DNA of 52,707 nt from contig CATVXH010000015.1 of the NCBI GenBank assembly GCA_958347955.1, forward strand, positions 1 to 52,707, written 5' to 3'. The stretch is from an uncultured Sutterella sp. (GTDB taxonomy: Bacteria > Pseudomonadota > Gammaproteobacteria > Burkholderiales > Burkholderiaceae_F). Within the stretch, counting starts at the first letter, position 1. Each line of letters opens with the position of its first letter. The position numbers were made by a program, and so were the translations under genes. Below, piece after piece: positions 1-5,979 of this stretch. The notes below the pieces were generated by a model, which was not told the origin of the DNA, did not search any database, and was given only the letters and a program-made list of their open reading frames with translations.

Positions 1-54
1 AGCGCAACCTTGCCAAGGTTGAGGTCGCGAGTTCGAGACTCGTTTCCCGCTCCA
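1..54 (+). tRNA. tRNA-Gly(GCC), 3' part
   Basis: The window opens inside a tRNA. The anticodon stem-loop AACCTTGCCAAGGTT gives anticodon GCC, followed by a variable loop, a T arm with GTTCGAG, an acceptor strand and an encoded CCA. The 5' acceptor and D arm lie outside the window. It is followed by a terminator and then tRNA-Leu, so the two may be separate units. Confidence 0.93.
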
Positions 55-66
55 TAGAATAATAAG

Positions 67-95
67 AATAAGCCGACCTTGTGTTGGCTTATTTT
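67..95 (+). terminator. Rho-independent terminator after tRNA-Gly
   Basis: AATAAGCC pairs perfectly with GGCTTATT across an 11-nt loop and runs into a T tract. It lies 13 nt after the tRNA-Gly CCA. Confidence 0.7.
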
Positions 96-109
96 TCACC
101 GGTTGGTAG

Positions 110-198
110 GCCGAGTGACGGAATTGGTAGACGTAGCGGACTTAAAATCCGCCGCCAATTAAAACGGCGTACGGGTTCGATTCCCGTCTCGGCCACCA
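110..198 (+). tRNA. tRNA-Leu(UAA), prophage integration target
   Basis: A complete class II tRNA: acceptor GCCGAG/CTCGGC, a D arm, an anticodon loop CTTAAAA on stem GCGGA/TCCGC (anticodon UAA), a long variable arm, a T arm GGTTCGATTCCC and an encoded CCA. The phage integrase gene starts about 210 bp downstream and the T-arm/acceptor core recurs at the far end of the prophage. The phage has therefore entered the 3' end of this gene and rebuilt it intact. Confidence 0.96.
180..191 (+). other. attL: attL core (12 bp)
   Basis: ATTCCCGTCTCG, spanning the T arm and acceptor of tRNA-Leu, is repeated exactly at the right end of the prophage. After the core both copies carry CCA-like sequence offset by one G, so the true crossover may be slightly longer. 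Confidence 0.75.
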
Positions 199-204
199 GA
201 AAAC

Positions 205-239
205 GAAAGCCTGAGGGTCTCTGAGATTCTCAGGCTTTC
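205..239 (+). terminator. Terminator after tRNA-Leu, phage-borne
   Basis: GAAAGCCTGAG and CTCAGGCTTTC form a perfect 11-bp stem that ends in a pyrimidine-rich stretch. It lies inside the prophage and so replaces the terminator that followed tRNA-Leu before integration (probably the one now at 41803-41839). Confidence 0.75.
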
Positions 240-344
240 TCTCTAAGTCTCATAGAACCCTTGCAATTACTGGATACTTAGGCGTTTCCATTTGTCTCTT
301 TCTGTCTCTATCCGTCTCTTTGATTATCTCCCGAGCGCATGCAA

Positions 345-390
345 TAATGTATCCATAATGGATAGAAAGATAATGTTCTAATGTATCCAT
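345..390 (+). repeat. Repeats upstream of integrase (possible arm or operator sites)
   Basis: TAATGTATCCAT occurs at 345-356 and again at 379-390. The first copy is part of a perfect palindrome, TATCCATAATGGATA (350-364). The repeats sit between attL and the integrase start, where integrase arm-binding sites or an int operator would be expected. Just before them is a pyrimidine stretch with three GTCTCT repeats (about 294-320). Confidence 0.4.
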
Positions 391-409
391 TTATTTTGGA
401 GATAGGGAT

Positions 410-1792
410 ATGGCCAATCGTGTTGTTTCAATGTTGACAGATCGACAAGCAAAGCTCGCAAAGAAAACTATCGCTGTTGGTGGAGTGAAAGGTTTAATTC
501 TAAGAGTACGAGCAACCGGAAGCGGTATTTCCAAATTCTTTGTAATGAGAATGATTGTTGATGGTAAACAGGTTATACAAACTATTGGTCAATATCCTCA
601 GGTTTCCCTTGAGCAAGCTAGAAAAACTGCATTAGAGTGGCGCGAGAAAATTCTGGCGGGGCGTCGTCCGCGAGAAGAAGCGATAATGGAACGAAAAGCA
701 AAATTACTTGAAGAAAAAGCGATCAAACACTATACGGTTCAAAGGATGCTTATTGATTACTGTGATTTTGGAGAGGATAGACTCTGGCGTAATGATGAGA
801 TAAAAGGGCAAAAAATATCGAAAAGCCATTCAGAAATCGTTAATGGTTATATGCGAAACCATATTCCAGAGTCAATTCTCTTTATGAACGCTCAAGATTT
901 GACACCCGAAGTTCTCGCTCAGGCATTTAAATATAAGTGGACAACTATGATTGACACACCAGAGCGAGTTATCGGTGAGATAAAGAGAGCTTTTGACTTT
1001 GCAATGCGCTCAGGGAAAATACAACCATGTCTTAACCCTGCTGATTTAAAAGGTCGCCTCCGTGATCTGCTGCCTCCCGACTCTATGAGAGCTCAAAAAA
1101 GTCATCAACCTGCTCTCCCAGCTGATCGGATTCCAGAGCTATTTGCAGAGTTACAAAAACATCCAAGCATCACTTCAAAACTGATTCAGTACACTATTTT
1201 GACAGTAAGTCGAGCCTCAAACGCTCGTCTCTCACTTTGGTCCGAAATTTATTTTGATACAAAAGAACACCCACAGGCTCCGGTACAGGTGACAAAGCGA
1301 GACGAAATGAAAGTAAAAAGAGTCATCAAATTTGACAAAGAAACACCTTTATCGGAACAAGCGGTCAATCTTTTGAAGAACTTGCCTAAATTTGTAGCAT
1401 CTGAAGGATATGATTTTGTCTTTGCAAAAGCTTCAGTTGAAGGGGGAATATCTCCTTTATCTGAAGCAACTTGCAACTCAATGATCAGAAAAATTAACTC
1501 CTCTTTAATTAAAAAAGGAGAGTTGCCCTTCATTGATCCTGACGTAGAAAACCCTGACGGTTCACCGAGGAATATCACTCTTCATGGCACAGCTCGAGCA
1601 TCATTTGAGGCGTGGGCATATGATTCAGTACGGTTTAATCACAAGCAGTTTTCAGAGAAGGCAATAGAACATTGTCTGGATCATGTCACGGAGAAATACA
1701 ACAACGCTTATTTAAGAAAGGCGGTTATCGGTGAAATGCGAGAGATTCTTCAAGCATGGGCCGATTACTGCTATTCAAAAATCAATGTTTAG
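410..1792 (+). CDS. int: Tyrosine recombinase (phage integrase)
   Basis: This is a site-specific recombinase that integrates the phage at tRNA-Leu. At 460 residues it has the size of P4-type integrases. The N-terminal 90 residues look like the arm-type DNA-binding domain (LILRVRATGS..., IGQYPQVSLEQAR). The catalytic domain shows Arg268 (SRASNAR), His392-x3-Arg396 (HGTAR), the late LDHVTEKY segment and the Tyr434 nucleophile (YNNAYLR). A GGAGATAGGGAT sequence lies just before the ATG. The stop codon overlaps the 3' ends of the convergent spanin genes, so no terminator separates them. Regulation probably involves the repeats upstream. The family is clear; the excision partner is unproven (AlpA-like at 38007 is a candidate). 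Confidence 0.93.
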   Translation: MANRVVSMLTDRQAKLAKKTIAVGGVKGLILRVRATGSGISKFFVMRMIVDGKQVIQTIGQYPQVSLEQARKTALEWREKILAGRRPREEAIMERKAKLLEEKAIKHYTVQRMLIDYCDFGEDRLWRNDEIKGQKISKSHSEIVNGYMRNHIPESILFMNAQDLTPEVLAQAFKYKWTTMIDTPERVIGEIKRAFDFAMRSGKIQPCLNPADLKGRLRDLLPPDSMRAQKSHQPALPADRIPELFAELQKHPSITSKLIQYTILTVSRASNARLSLWSEIYFDTKEHPQAPVQVTKRDEMKVKRVIKFDKETPLSEQAVNLLKNLPKFVASEGYDFVFAKASVEGGISPLSEATCNSMIRKINSSLIKKGELPFIDPDVENPDGSPRNITLHGTARASFEAWAYDSVRFNHKQFSEKAIEHCLDHVTEKYNNAYLRKAVIGEMREILQAWADYCYSKINV

Positions 1793-2000
1793 TTTTTGAT
1801 GAGCGATCCAAGATATGCGTCAGCTCGGTTGAGTAATTCTTCACCTCGCACCGCCAGTCTTGATAAGTCGTCTCGCTGACGGCGGCAGGTTGCCAGGTCT
1901 GTGTCGGTATGACGGAAGGCCTCGAGCTGGCGCAGCCGGTTAGCATTGTCGCTGCGAGCACTAGCGAGAGCAGCATTAAGCGTTTTGATTTGTACCTCAT
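1782..2000 (-). CDS. Outer-membrane spanin lipoprotein (Rz1-like), nested in Rz
   Basis: A 72-residue lipoprotein encoded almost wholly inside the i-spanin gene in another frame. It has a basic start (MRYKSKR), a hydrophobic stretch and a lipobox MLTGC with Cys23, giving a mature lipoprotein of about 50 residues. This nested arrangement is the hallmark of Rz/Rz1 pairs, in which the lipoprotein bridges to the inner-membrane spanin and fuses the membranes in the last step of lysis. It ends seven bases beyond the Rz stop and overlaps the convergent integrase end by 11 bp. The identification rests on the lipobox and on position, not on sequence family. Confidence 0.82.
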   Translation of the reverse strand: MRYKSKRLMLLSLVLAATMLTGCASSRPSVIPTQTWQPAAVSETTYQDWRCEVKNYSTELTHILDRSSKTKH

Positions 2001-2175
2001 ATTCTACCTTTACCTTATTTTGTGCAGCAATAACTTCTTCGGCCTGAGTTAGTTTCAGCGTTTCAATCTGCAGATCTCCTTCGACTTTTGCCTTTTCATA
2101 CCCCAAGTCGTAAGAAAACCAGACAATAAAAAAGGCGACTAAAGCAGCAGTCCCCAATTTGATGTAGTCACTCAT
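1789..2175 (-). CDS. Inner-membrane spanin (Rz-like)
   Basis: This 128-residue protein is read from the ATG of MSDYIKLG rather than the longer open frame, because that start lies just inside the preceding gene's end (8-bp overlap). It has one N-terminal membrane anchor (about residues 6-25, LGTAALVAFFIVWF) followed by a long charged helix with coiled-coil character, the usual i-spanin topology with the bulk in the periplasm. Together with the nested lipoprotein it would complete lysis after holin and endolysin act. It is the last gene of the lysis block. Confidence 0.82.
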   Translation of the reverse strand: MSDYIKLGTAALVAFFIVWFSYDLGYEKAKVEGDLQIETLKLTQAEEVIAAQNKVKVEYEVQIKTLNAALASARSDNANRLRQLEAFRHTDTDLATCRRQRDDLSRLAVRGEELLNRADAYLGSLIKN

Positions 2176-2410
2176 TGTGTCTAGGCTCCCAGGGAGTTTG
2201 ATCCTTCTTCCACGCTCGCAGAGCGTCATCGAAAGCTGCATCTTTAGCAGCGGAAAACTCTGCCGATGTCCGATCGTTAAAGCCACCATGCCCAACGGCA
2301 ACTGAACCGTCTTTGAAGATCAGGCAACAGACGACAGACCTAGATAACGCCGGCACCCAGTAGTCCACTCTCTCAAGAATGTCAGAATGAAAAGTTTTGC
2401 CTTCAATCAT
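2168..2410 (-). CDS. Small phage protein, N4 gp49/Sf6 gp66-like
   Basis: An 80-residue cytosolic protein. The core TVC-type strand (RSVVCCLIFKDGSVAVGHGGFN), then a short acidic helix and a Trp near the end, matches the pattern of the small N4 gp49/Sf6 gene 66 family found in many phages. The molecular role of that family is unknown. It overlaps its neighbours by 4-8 bp in the lysis operon, so it is translated with endolysin and spanins. The family assignment is from pattern memory, hence moderate confidence. Confidence 0.6.
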   Translation of the reverse strand: MIEGKTFHSDILERVDYWVPALSRSVVCCLIFKDGSVAVGHGGFNDRTSAEFSAAKDAAFDDALRAWKKDQTPWEPRHNE

Positions 2411-2781
2411 GTGCGGTTATCCCATCTTGCATGCTCGCCACGTACGTCAACGTGTACAAAAGTATCGTAGAAACCAACACCACCGCGAGGATTCATTTCA
2501 TCACAAATGGCTTGCAGTTCAGTCAAGTCTGAGCGGTTTTCGGCGAGCGGACGAATATCCGCTGCAAGCCCTAACGTGTGATATGAGTTTTTGACACCGC
2601 CTACGGCTGCATTGTGTTCAGGGCTTCGATAACCCGAAGTCACAACAATAGGCTTTCCGTAGCGGCTACGAATCGCGTTGAGCATAACAATAAGCTCACG
2701 CTTGACTACCGTGTCATCAAAAGGTGAAGGTTTTCCGTCCTTAGACTCAAATTCTTTCGTATCGAAAAATCCGATTCTCAT
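2407..2781 (-). CDS. Endolysin, M15-family peptidase
   Basis: A 124-residue zinc peptidase that would cut peptidoglycan cross-link peptides. It has the M15A core VTSGYRSPEHNAAVGG, with the Zn ligands His68 (NSYH), Asp75 (LAADI) and His110 (FVHVDV) in the expected order. No signal peptide or SAR segment is seen, so it should depend on the holin for release. It overlaps the holin gene by 4 bp and the gp49/66-like gene by 4 bp. Confidence 0.9.
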   Translation of the reverse strand: MRIGFFDTKEFESKDGKPSPFDDTVVKRELIVMLNAIRSRYGKPIVVTSGYRSPEHNAAVGGVKNSYHTLGLAADIRPLAENRSDLTELQAICDEMNPRGGVGFYDTFVHVDVRGEHARWDNRT

Positions 2782-3293
2782 TTGGTTGAATCCTGATTAT
2801 TGAGATTGTCTGTAGGTTTATGGAGTTTGATCGGTAAAGTGCGAGAGGCTTTCTCTTCAAGATACTGATTGATCGCATAGAGAATGTAGCGAAGCACCGG
2901 CGGGACAATGCCACCGAGCCCGGCTTTCTCTAAGTTCTTAATCACAGATCCGAACTCGCCGGCTGTGTAGGCAACGATCACCACCGACTGCACAAAATCA
3001 ATATGAATAAGATCATGTAAAGTAATGTCAAGGCCATGTGCCAACGCAATGATCGAGAACATCACGACCTTACGAATCACACCCCAAAATAGAACTTTTC
3101 CGTCCCATGCTTTGTTTTTAATTGCCGCCAACATACCCGTGACCATATCGGCCGTCACGAAAATGGCTAGCCACAGCATGAGCGGCGCTACGTCACCAAA
3201 TGCAAAGCTGAATGCAGCGCCCACAGCGCCGCCAACTGTCATCAATACGCGCTCAGTACCGGCGCCTAACCATGCTGAGAGTGAATTGACCAT
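2778..3293 (-). CDS. Phage holin
   Basis: The likely start is the ATG of MVNSLSAWLG (171 residues), since the longer open frame adds an unlikely 17-residue lead. Three hydrophobic segments are visible: about residues 18-35 (MTVGGAVGAAFSFAF), 38-58 (APLMLWLAIFVTADMVTGML) and 75-95 (VVMFSIIALAHGLD), with a further stretch at FVQSVVIVAYTAGEFGSVIKNLE. The DMVTGMLAAIKNK...W...G..RK pattern is typical of the phi29/TcdE-type holin family. It lies directly before the endolysin gene and would set the time of lysis. Confidence 0.82.
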   Translation of the reverse strand: MVNSLSAWLGAGTERVLMTVGGAVGAAFSFAFGDVAPLMLWLAIFVTADMVTGMLAAIKNKAWDGKVLFWGVIRKVVMFSIIALAHGLDITLHDLIHIDFVQSVVIVAYTAGEFGSVIKNLEKAGLGGIVPPVLRYILYAINQYLEEKASRTLPIKLHKPTDNLNNQDSTK

Positions 3294-3312
3294 TACAACC
3301 GCCCGCCATGTA

Positions 3313-3513
3313 TTACATAATGTATTGAACGGCCAAGGTCGCAATCACGCCGATCACAACACCAACGGGCAACCAGAAAGCACGGACTTTACGCCTTGTG
3401 TCTGTATCGAGCTCGGCTTTTTCCTCTTCGAGTTTTGCGTAAACTTTGTCAGCAAGCTCCTCGCTTCTAATGCCAAACTTTTTTAGAAGACTCTGAAGAT
3501 CAGATTTAGTCAT
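3313..3513 (-). CDS. Small membrane protein of the lysis block
   Basis: A 66-residue protein with an N-terminal charged helix (KKFGIRSEELADKVYAKLEEEKAEL) and one C-terminal membrane segment (FWLPVGVVIGVIATLAVQYIM). First gene of the lysis block, it has a good ribosome site (GGAGG) and is preceded by the repeated late motif. It could be an antiholin, a second holin or a holin accessory factor. Nothing in the sequence decides between these. Confidence 0.65.
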   Translation of the reverse strand: MTKSDLQSLLKKFGIRSEELADKVYAKLEEEKAELDTDTRRKVRAFWLPVGVVIGVIATLAVQYIM

Positions 3514-3556
3514 GTTTATTCCTCCAACATGGCTTAATTTTCAAACTGCTCTCAAA

Positions 3557-3568
3557 TCACACGCGCAC
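3557..3568 (-). promoter_or_regulatory. Late-block motif, copy 1 (lysis block)
   Basis: GTGCGCGTGTGA on the minus strand, 44 bp upstream of the first lysis-block start codon and directly after a terminator stem. One of six near-identical copies, each before a minus-strand gene block. Confidence 0.65.
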
Positions 3569-3590
3569 AAAAAAGCCGCCCGAAGGCGGC
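3569..3590 (-). terminator. Terminator after the fibre-tip array
   Basis: On the minus strand, GCCGCC-TTCG-GGCGGC is followed by six T. It ends the transcript of the tip array just before the next motif and the lysis block. Confidence 0.85.
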
Positions 3591-3594
3591 AGGT

Positions 3595-3991
3595 TTAGGC
3601 GGCGTAGCCCTGAGCGACAATATCAAGATTGACATTCGATGATGTGGCACTTCCACCAGGCTCAAACCCGCTAGTAGACTTCTTTGAAACGCCGAACCAA
3701 GCACAAATGTAACTGCTACCAGGGGTATTGGAATTTGTATTTTTGTTAGCAAAAGATGTGCCAATACTGATTCTGTAATTTAAGTCTCTAAATTCTTTAG
3801 GGAATGTTAGAGAATTCCCATTGAGGGCATATTTGCAACTTTGCACAATAAACCCATCTGAATACAGATCGTATTCCTGAGTGCCATCTTCATTTTCCCA
3901 ATGCTCGACTAAGTACCGCCGCCCGATGTTTTCGAGCACCGCCTTAACTACGGGGTCTGCCCCCCCCAAACTTAAGTTGTTTCATTTCCAT
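3595..3991 (-). CDS. Fibre-tip protein 1, out of frame at a G8 run
   Basis: A receptor-tip module related to the C-terminal domain of gp53-like tail fibres: a lead DPVVKAVLENIGRRYLVE, then a YSDG-I-Q strand (YDLYSDGFIVQ), a TFPKEFRD strand, and a C-terminal Gly/Trp-type finish. The AGGAG ribosome site sits 6 nt before ATG GAA, overlapping the stop of tip gene 2, so translation is coupled. After 24 nt there is a run of 8 G. Read as is, the start yields only a 15-residue peptide. With 7 or 10 G it would give a protein of about 131 residues. A TTG at 3969 would bypass the run but has no ribosome site. Probably phase-variable and OFF in this sequence. Confidence 0.75.
3960..3967 (-). repeat. Poly-G run (8) in tip gene 1
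   Basis: Eight G on the coding strand at codon 9. Seven or ten would place the tip domain in frame with the ATG that has the ribosome site. Confidence 0.9.
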
Positions 3992-4000
3992 TTTTGTCTC

Positions 4001-4355
4001 CTAGTAGCCAAAAGCTACATAACAATGATCTGCATTCGTTCCGTTCATTCGGAATCCCGTTGTAGTAATGTCAAAAGCCGAGTTGTAAAACTGAACAGAA
4101 CTTTTTGAATCTACAATCGGGCTATCCAAAACAATTGGGATTTTCTCAAACTCTAAAGGGAACGTAATGTCGTAGTATTTAGGACCAGCCCAATGCCCTT
4201 TAATTGTGCAAACTTTATAACCATCGCTATAACGTTCCCACGTTTGGTTTCCGTCCTCACTCTCTCCAGTTTCCACGAGGTACCGCTTACCCATAGCACC
4301 TAAAACGGCAGAAACAACGGGGTCTGCCGATACCCCCCCCATTTTTAATAGTCAT
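4001..4355 (-). CDS. Fibre-tip protein 2, out of frame at a G8 run
   Basis: Same family as its neighbours: ADPVVSAVLGAMGKRYLVE, WERYSDGYKVC, ITFPLEFEKIPIV, ITTTGFRM and a YVAFGY end. The start with a ribosome site (AGGAGAG, 7 nt spacing) is ATG ACT ATT AAA AAT. A run of 8 G follows directly and shifts the frame, giving a 22-residue dead-end peptide. Seven or ten G would yield about 117 residues. An alternative ATG formed by the first G of the run (4342-4340) is in frame but lies over 20 nt from the ribosome site, so low-level reinitiation is possible. Coupled to tip 1 downstream. Confidence 0.75.
4333..4340 (-). repeat. Poly-G run (8) in tip gene 2
   Basis: Eight G directly after codon 5. 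One fewer or two more would restore frame. Confidence 0.9.
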
Positions 4356-4369
4356 TCTTTTCTCTCCTT

Positions 4370-4754
4370 TTAATATCCGCAGGCGTCCCAGGCGTAGCTA
4401 CTCGATTCTCTTGTACTGAAAATAGTAGTAAATCCCGTTGTCTTCTTTGTAAAAGTCAAAGAAGCAATGTTTTGAAGCCAAAACCCTACGCCCGTTAAAA
4501 CATAGTCCGTGTTTGAAAACTCAATCGGGAATGTGATTTCAACATTGTTGTTAGTGAAATCTAGTCCTTGCCATTGCTCAATAAAACCATTTGACCACTT
4601 ACGGTAATAGATCGGTGTGTCCACACTTTGATTTACCTTCGTAAATGGAACTTGCCCTTGCTCAACAATGTATGCACCACCGATTGCCTCAAGTACCGCC
4701 TTTACAATGGGATCGGGTGATACCCCCCCCCGTGCTATTCAAAATCTCACTCAT
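4370..4754 (-). CDS. Fibre-tip protein 3, out of frame at a G9 run
   Basis: Start ATG AGT GAG overlaps the TGA of the upstream 78-residue gene (ATGA), so it is translationally coupled. After MSEILNST-like codons a run of 9 G shifts the frame and translation stops after 21 residues. With 8 or 11 G the product would be about 127 residues: DPIVKAVLEAIGGAYIVEQGQ, YYRKWSNGFIEQWQG, ITFPIEFSNTDYV, KKTTGF and a final AWDACGY. These are the features of the gp53-like tip family. First of three tandem tip genes after the DUF4376-type gene. Confidence 0.75.
4723..4731 (-). repeat. Poly-G run (9) in tip gene 3
   Basis: Nine G on the coding strand. Eight or eleven would place the tip domain in frame with the coupled ATG. 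Confidence 0.9.
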
Positions 4755-4987
4755 TCTCTAAACTCCGGCGGCAATTGAGCACGCTCTAACTCACTTTCAT
4801 ACGCAGTCTTGCAATGCTCGTCTTGCCAAAAAAAGATATGGTCAATCACCCAAGCAACACCGCCCTTGCCACGTAAACGGCGGCGGTGCGCTCGACTGGA
4901 TAGCGTCTCGTCTGCATACCCACCGATCAGCGTATTGATGAGCTGATCGAGAGCAACGAGGATTTGAAATCCGTCAGGGTGCGTCAT
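4751..4987 (-). CDS. Small conserved phage protein, GGYADETLSSRAHR motif
   Basis: A 78-residue soluble protein with the memorable core LINTLIGGYADETLSSRAHRRR...WVIDHIFFWQDEHCKTAYESELERAQLPPEFR. Similar small proteins occur near fibre and lysis genes of other phages, where names given to them are unreliable. I do not know the function. It overlaps the upstream gene by 4 bp and the next tip gene by 4 bp, so it belongs to the fibre-tip operon. Confidence 0.7.
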   Translation of the reverse strand: MTHPDGFQILVALDQLINTLIGGYADETLSSRAHRRRLRGKGGVAWVIDHIFFWQDEHCKTAYESELERAQLPPEFRE

Positions 4988-5643
4988 GCGCTTGCCTTTG
5001 TCGCATCTAATGGCTGGAATACGAACTCAATCTCATCAAGTTCTTCCTTTGAAGTTGCGTTTTTGACTGCATCTTCGTAAGCCCATTTTTGCTTATACGA
5101 GTAACGACCGTTTCTACCGATTTCATATTTCAACGTCTGTAACTGCCCTAGCGTTAACGGATAGAACTTGTTGTCGTATCCACGAAAAATCGTTGTGCCT
5201 CGAGCTTCTTCGGGCTTCTCTTCCAACTCATCAATAATCGCATTAACGTCAGTATTAGCCCGTTCATCGGAATCAGCAGGGAAACCGAGAGACGAAACAA
5301 GGTAAGCGTCGGCGTTTCGCCATTTCAAATAAGCCTCCTCCAATTGCACCAGTTTTTCGATCTTAAGTTGGTCTAAAGTAGGCGCAGGGATTTCAATGAT
5401 CTTGTACTGCTTCATGGCGACCGTCTGGCCTACGGCGTACTTCGTCTTGTTGTACGGCCAGAGCTTGATCTTCGTGCCATCGGTAAAGACGGCATAGGCC
5501 TGCTTGTCTTCGGTCGTATGCGATTGAACTGTTTTATCAACTGTCCCGATTACTTCGATTTTTGCATTGTTCTTCGAGCAAAATGAAGCGACTTCGGGCG
5601 GATATTCATTCTCAAAAACTTGGCCAATTTGAAAATCAGACAT
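4984..5643 (-). CDS. Fibre-associated protein with DUF4376-type C-terminus
   Basis: A 219-residue protein. The N-terminal part (FENEYPPEVASFCSKNNAKIEVI) resembles the start of tail-fibre assembly proteins. A helix LEEAYLKWRNADAY follows, and residues about 115-205 (LGFPADSDERANTDVNAIIDEL..., FRGYDNKFYPLTLGQLQTLKYEIG) fit the DUF4376 pattern found on fibre-locus proteins. It is the first gene after late motif copy 2 and has a strong GGAGAGAGG ribosome site. Being first in the tip operon, it may act in fibre assembly or as a shared scaffold for the tips. This is inference. Confidence 0.6.
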   Translation of the reverse strand: MSDFQIGQVFENEYPPEVASFCSKNNAKIEVIGTVDKTVQSHTTEDKQAYAVFTDGTKIKLWPYNKTKYAVGQTVAMKQYKIIEIPAPTLDQLKIEKLVQLEEAYLKWRNADAYLVSSLGFPADSDERANTDVNAIIDELEEKPEEARGTTIFRGYDNKFYPLTLGQLQTLKYEIGRNGRYSYKQKWAYEDAVKNATSKEELDEIEFVFQPLDATKASA

Positions 5644-5690
5644 TCCTCTCTCCTTTTAATAGTTGAGAGGAGTGTCGATCCGAAGTTCGC

Positions 5691-5702
5691 GCACACGCGC
5701 AC
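5691..5702 (-). promoter_or_regulatory. Late-block motif, copy 2 (fibre-tip array)
   Basis: GTGCGCGTGTGC on the minus strand, 48 bp before the first start codon of the fibre-tip operon. Confidence 0.65.
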
Positions 5703-5979
5703 GGGATAAAATGAACAAGGGCGCCGTTCCAAGGCCTGCTTTGTAAGCGGTTTAAACCGTGAGTTCGGCGCTCTGTGGTATGGCGCGAGCGAGGCGCTGC
5801 GGGATACGTTACGGGGTGGTGTGCCCGATCACTACCTTTTTCGTAGTGACGGTGACTTTATGAAGCAAAAGGATTCTATCTGTCAAGGTTAAAAAGTGAA
5901 AATATTTCTATTCCTATATTCGAAACTTTTAAATTTTCATGATAGAATAGCGAAAAATATTACTTAAGAAGTATTGAAA
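5703..5979. other. Intergenic region with palindrome and hairpin
   Basis: Between the divergent fibre-tip and ImmA-type genes. It holds a perfect 12-bp palindrome CGGTTTAAACCG (5748-5759), a hairpin TCACTAC/GTAGTGA (about 5839-5862), and an AT-rich stretch before the plus-strand gene that should carry its promoter. A plus-strand frame without ATG is open for about 60 codons (ending near 5893) and may be a gene remnant or chance. Confidence 0.4.

Noticed and set aside
3960..4731. Poly-C runs as simple assembly errors
   Set aside because: Not excluded, but four separate runs at the same place in paralogous genes, all next to real starts, argue for biology. Kept as a finding with this caveat.
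3960..4731. A diversity-generating retroelement, as in BPP-1
   Set aside because: No reverse transcriptase gene and no template/variable repeat pair was seen; variation here seems to depend on G runs instead.
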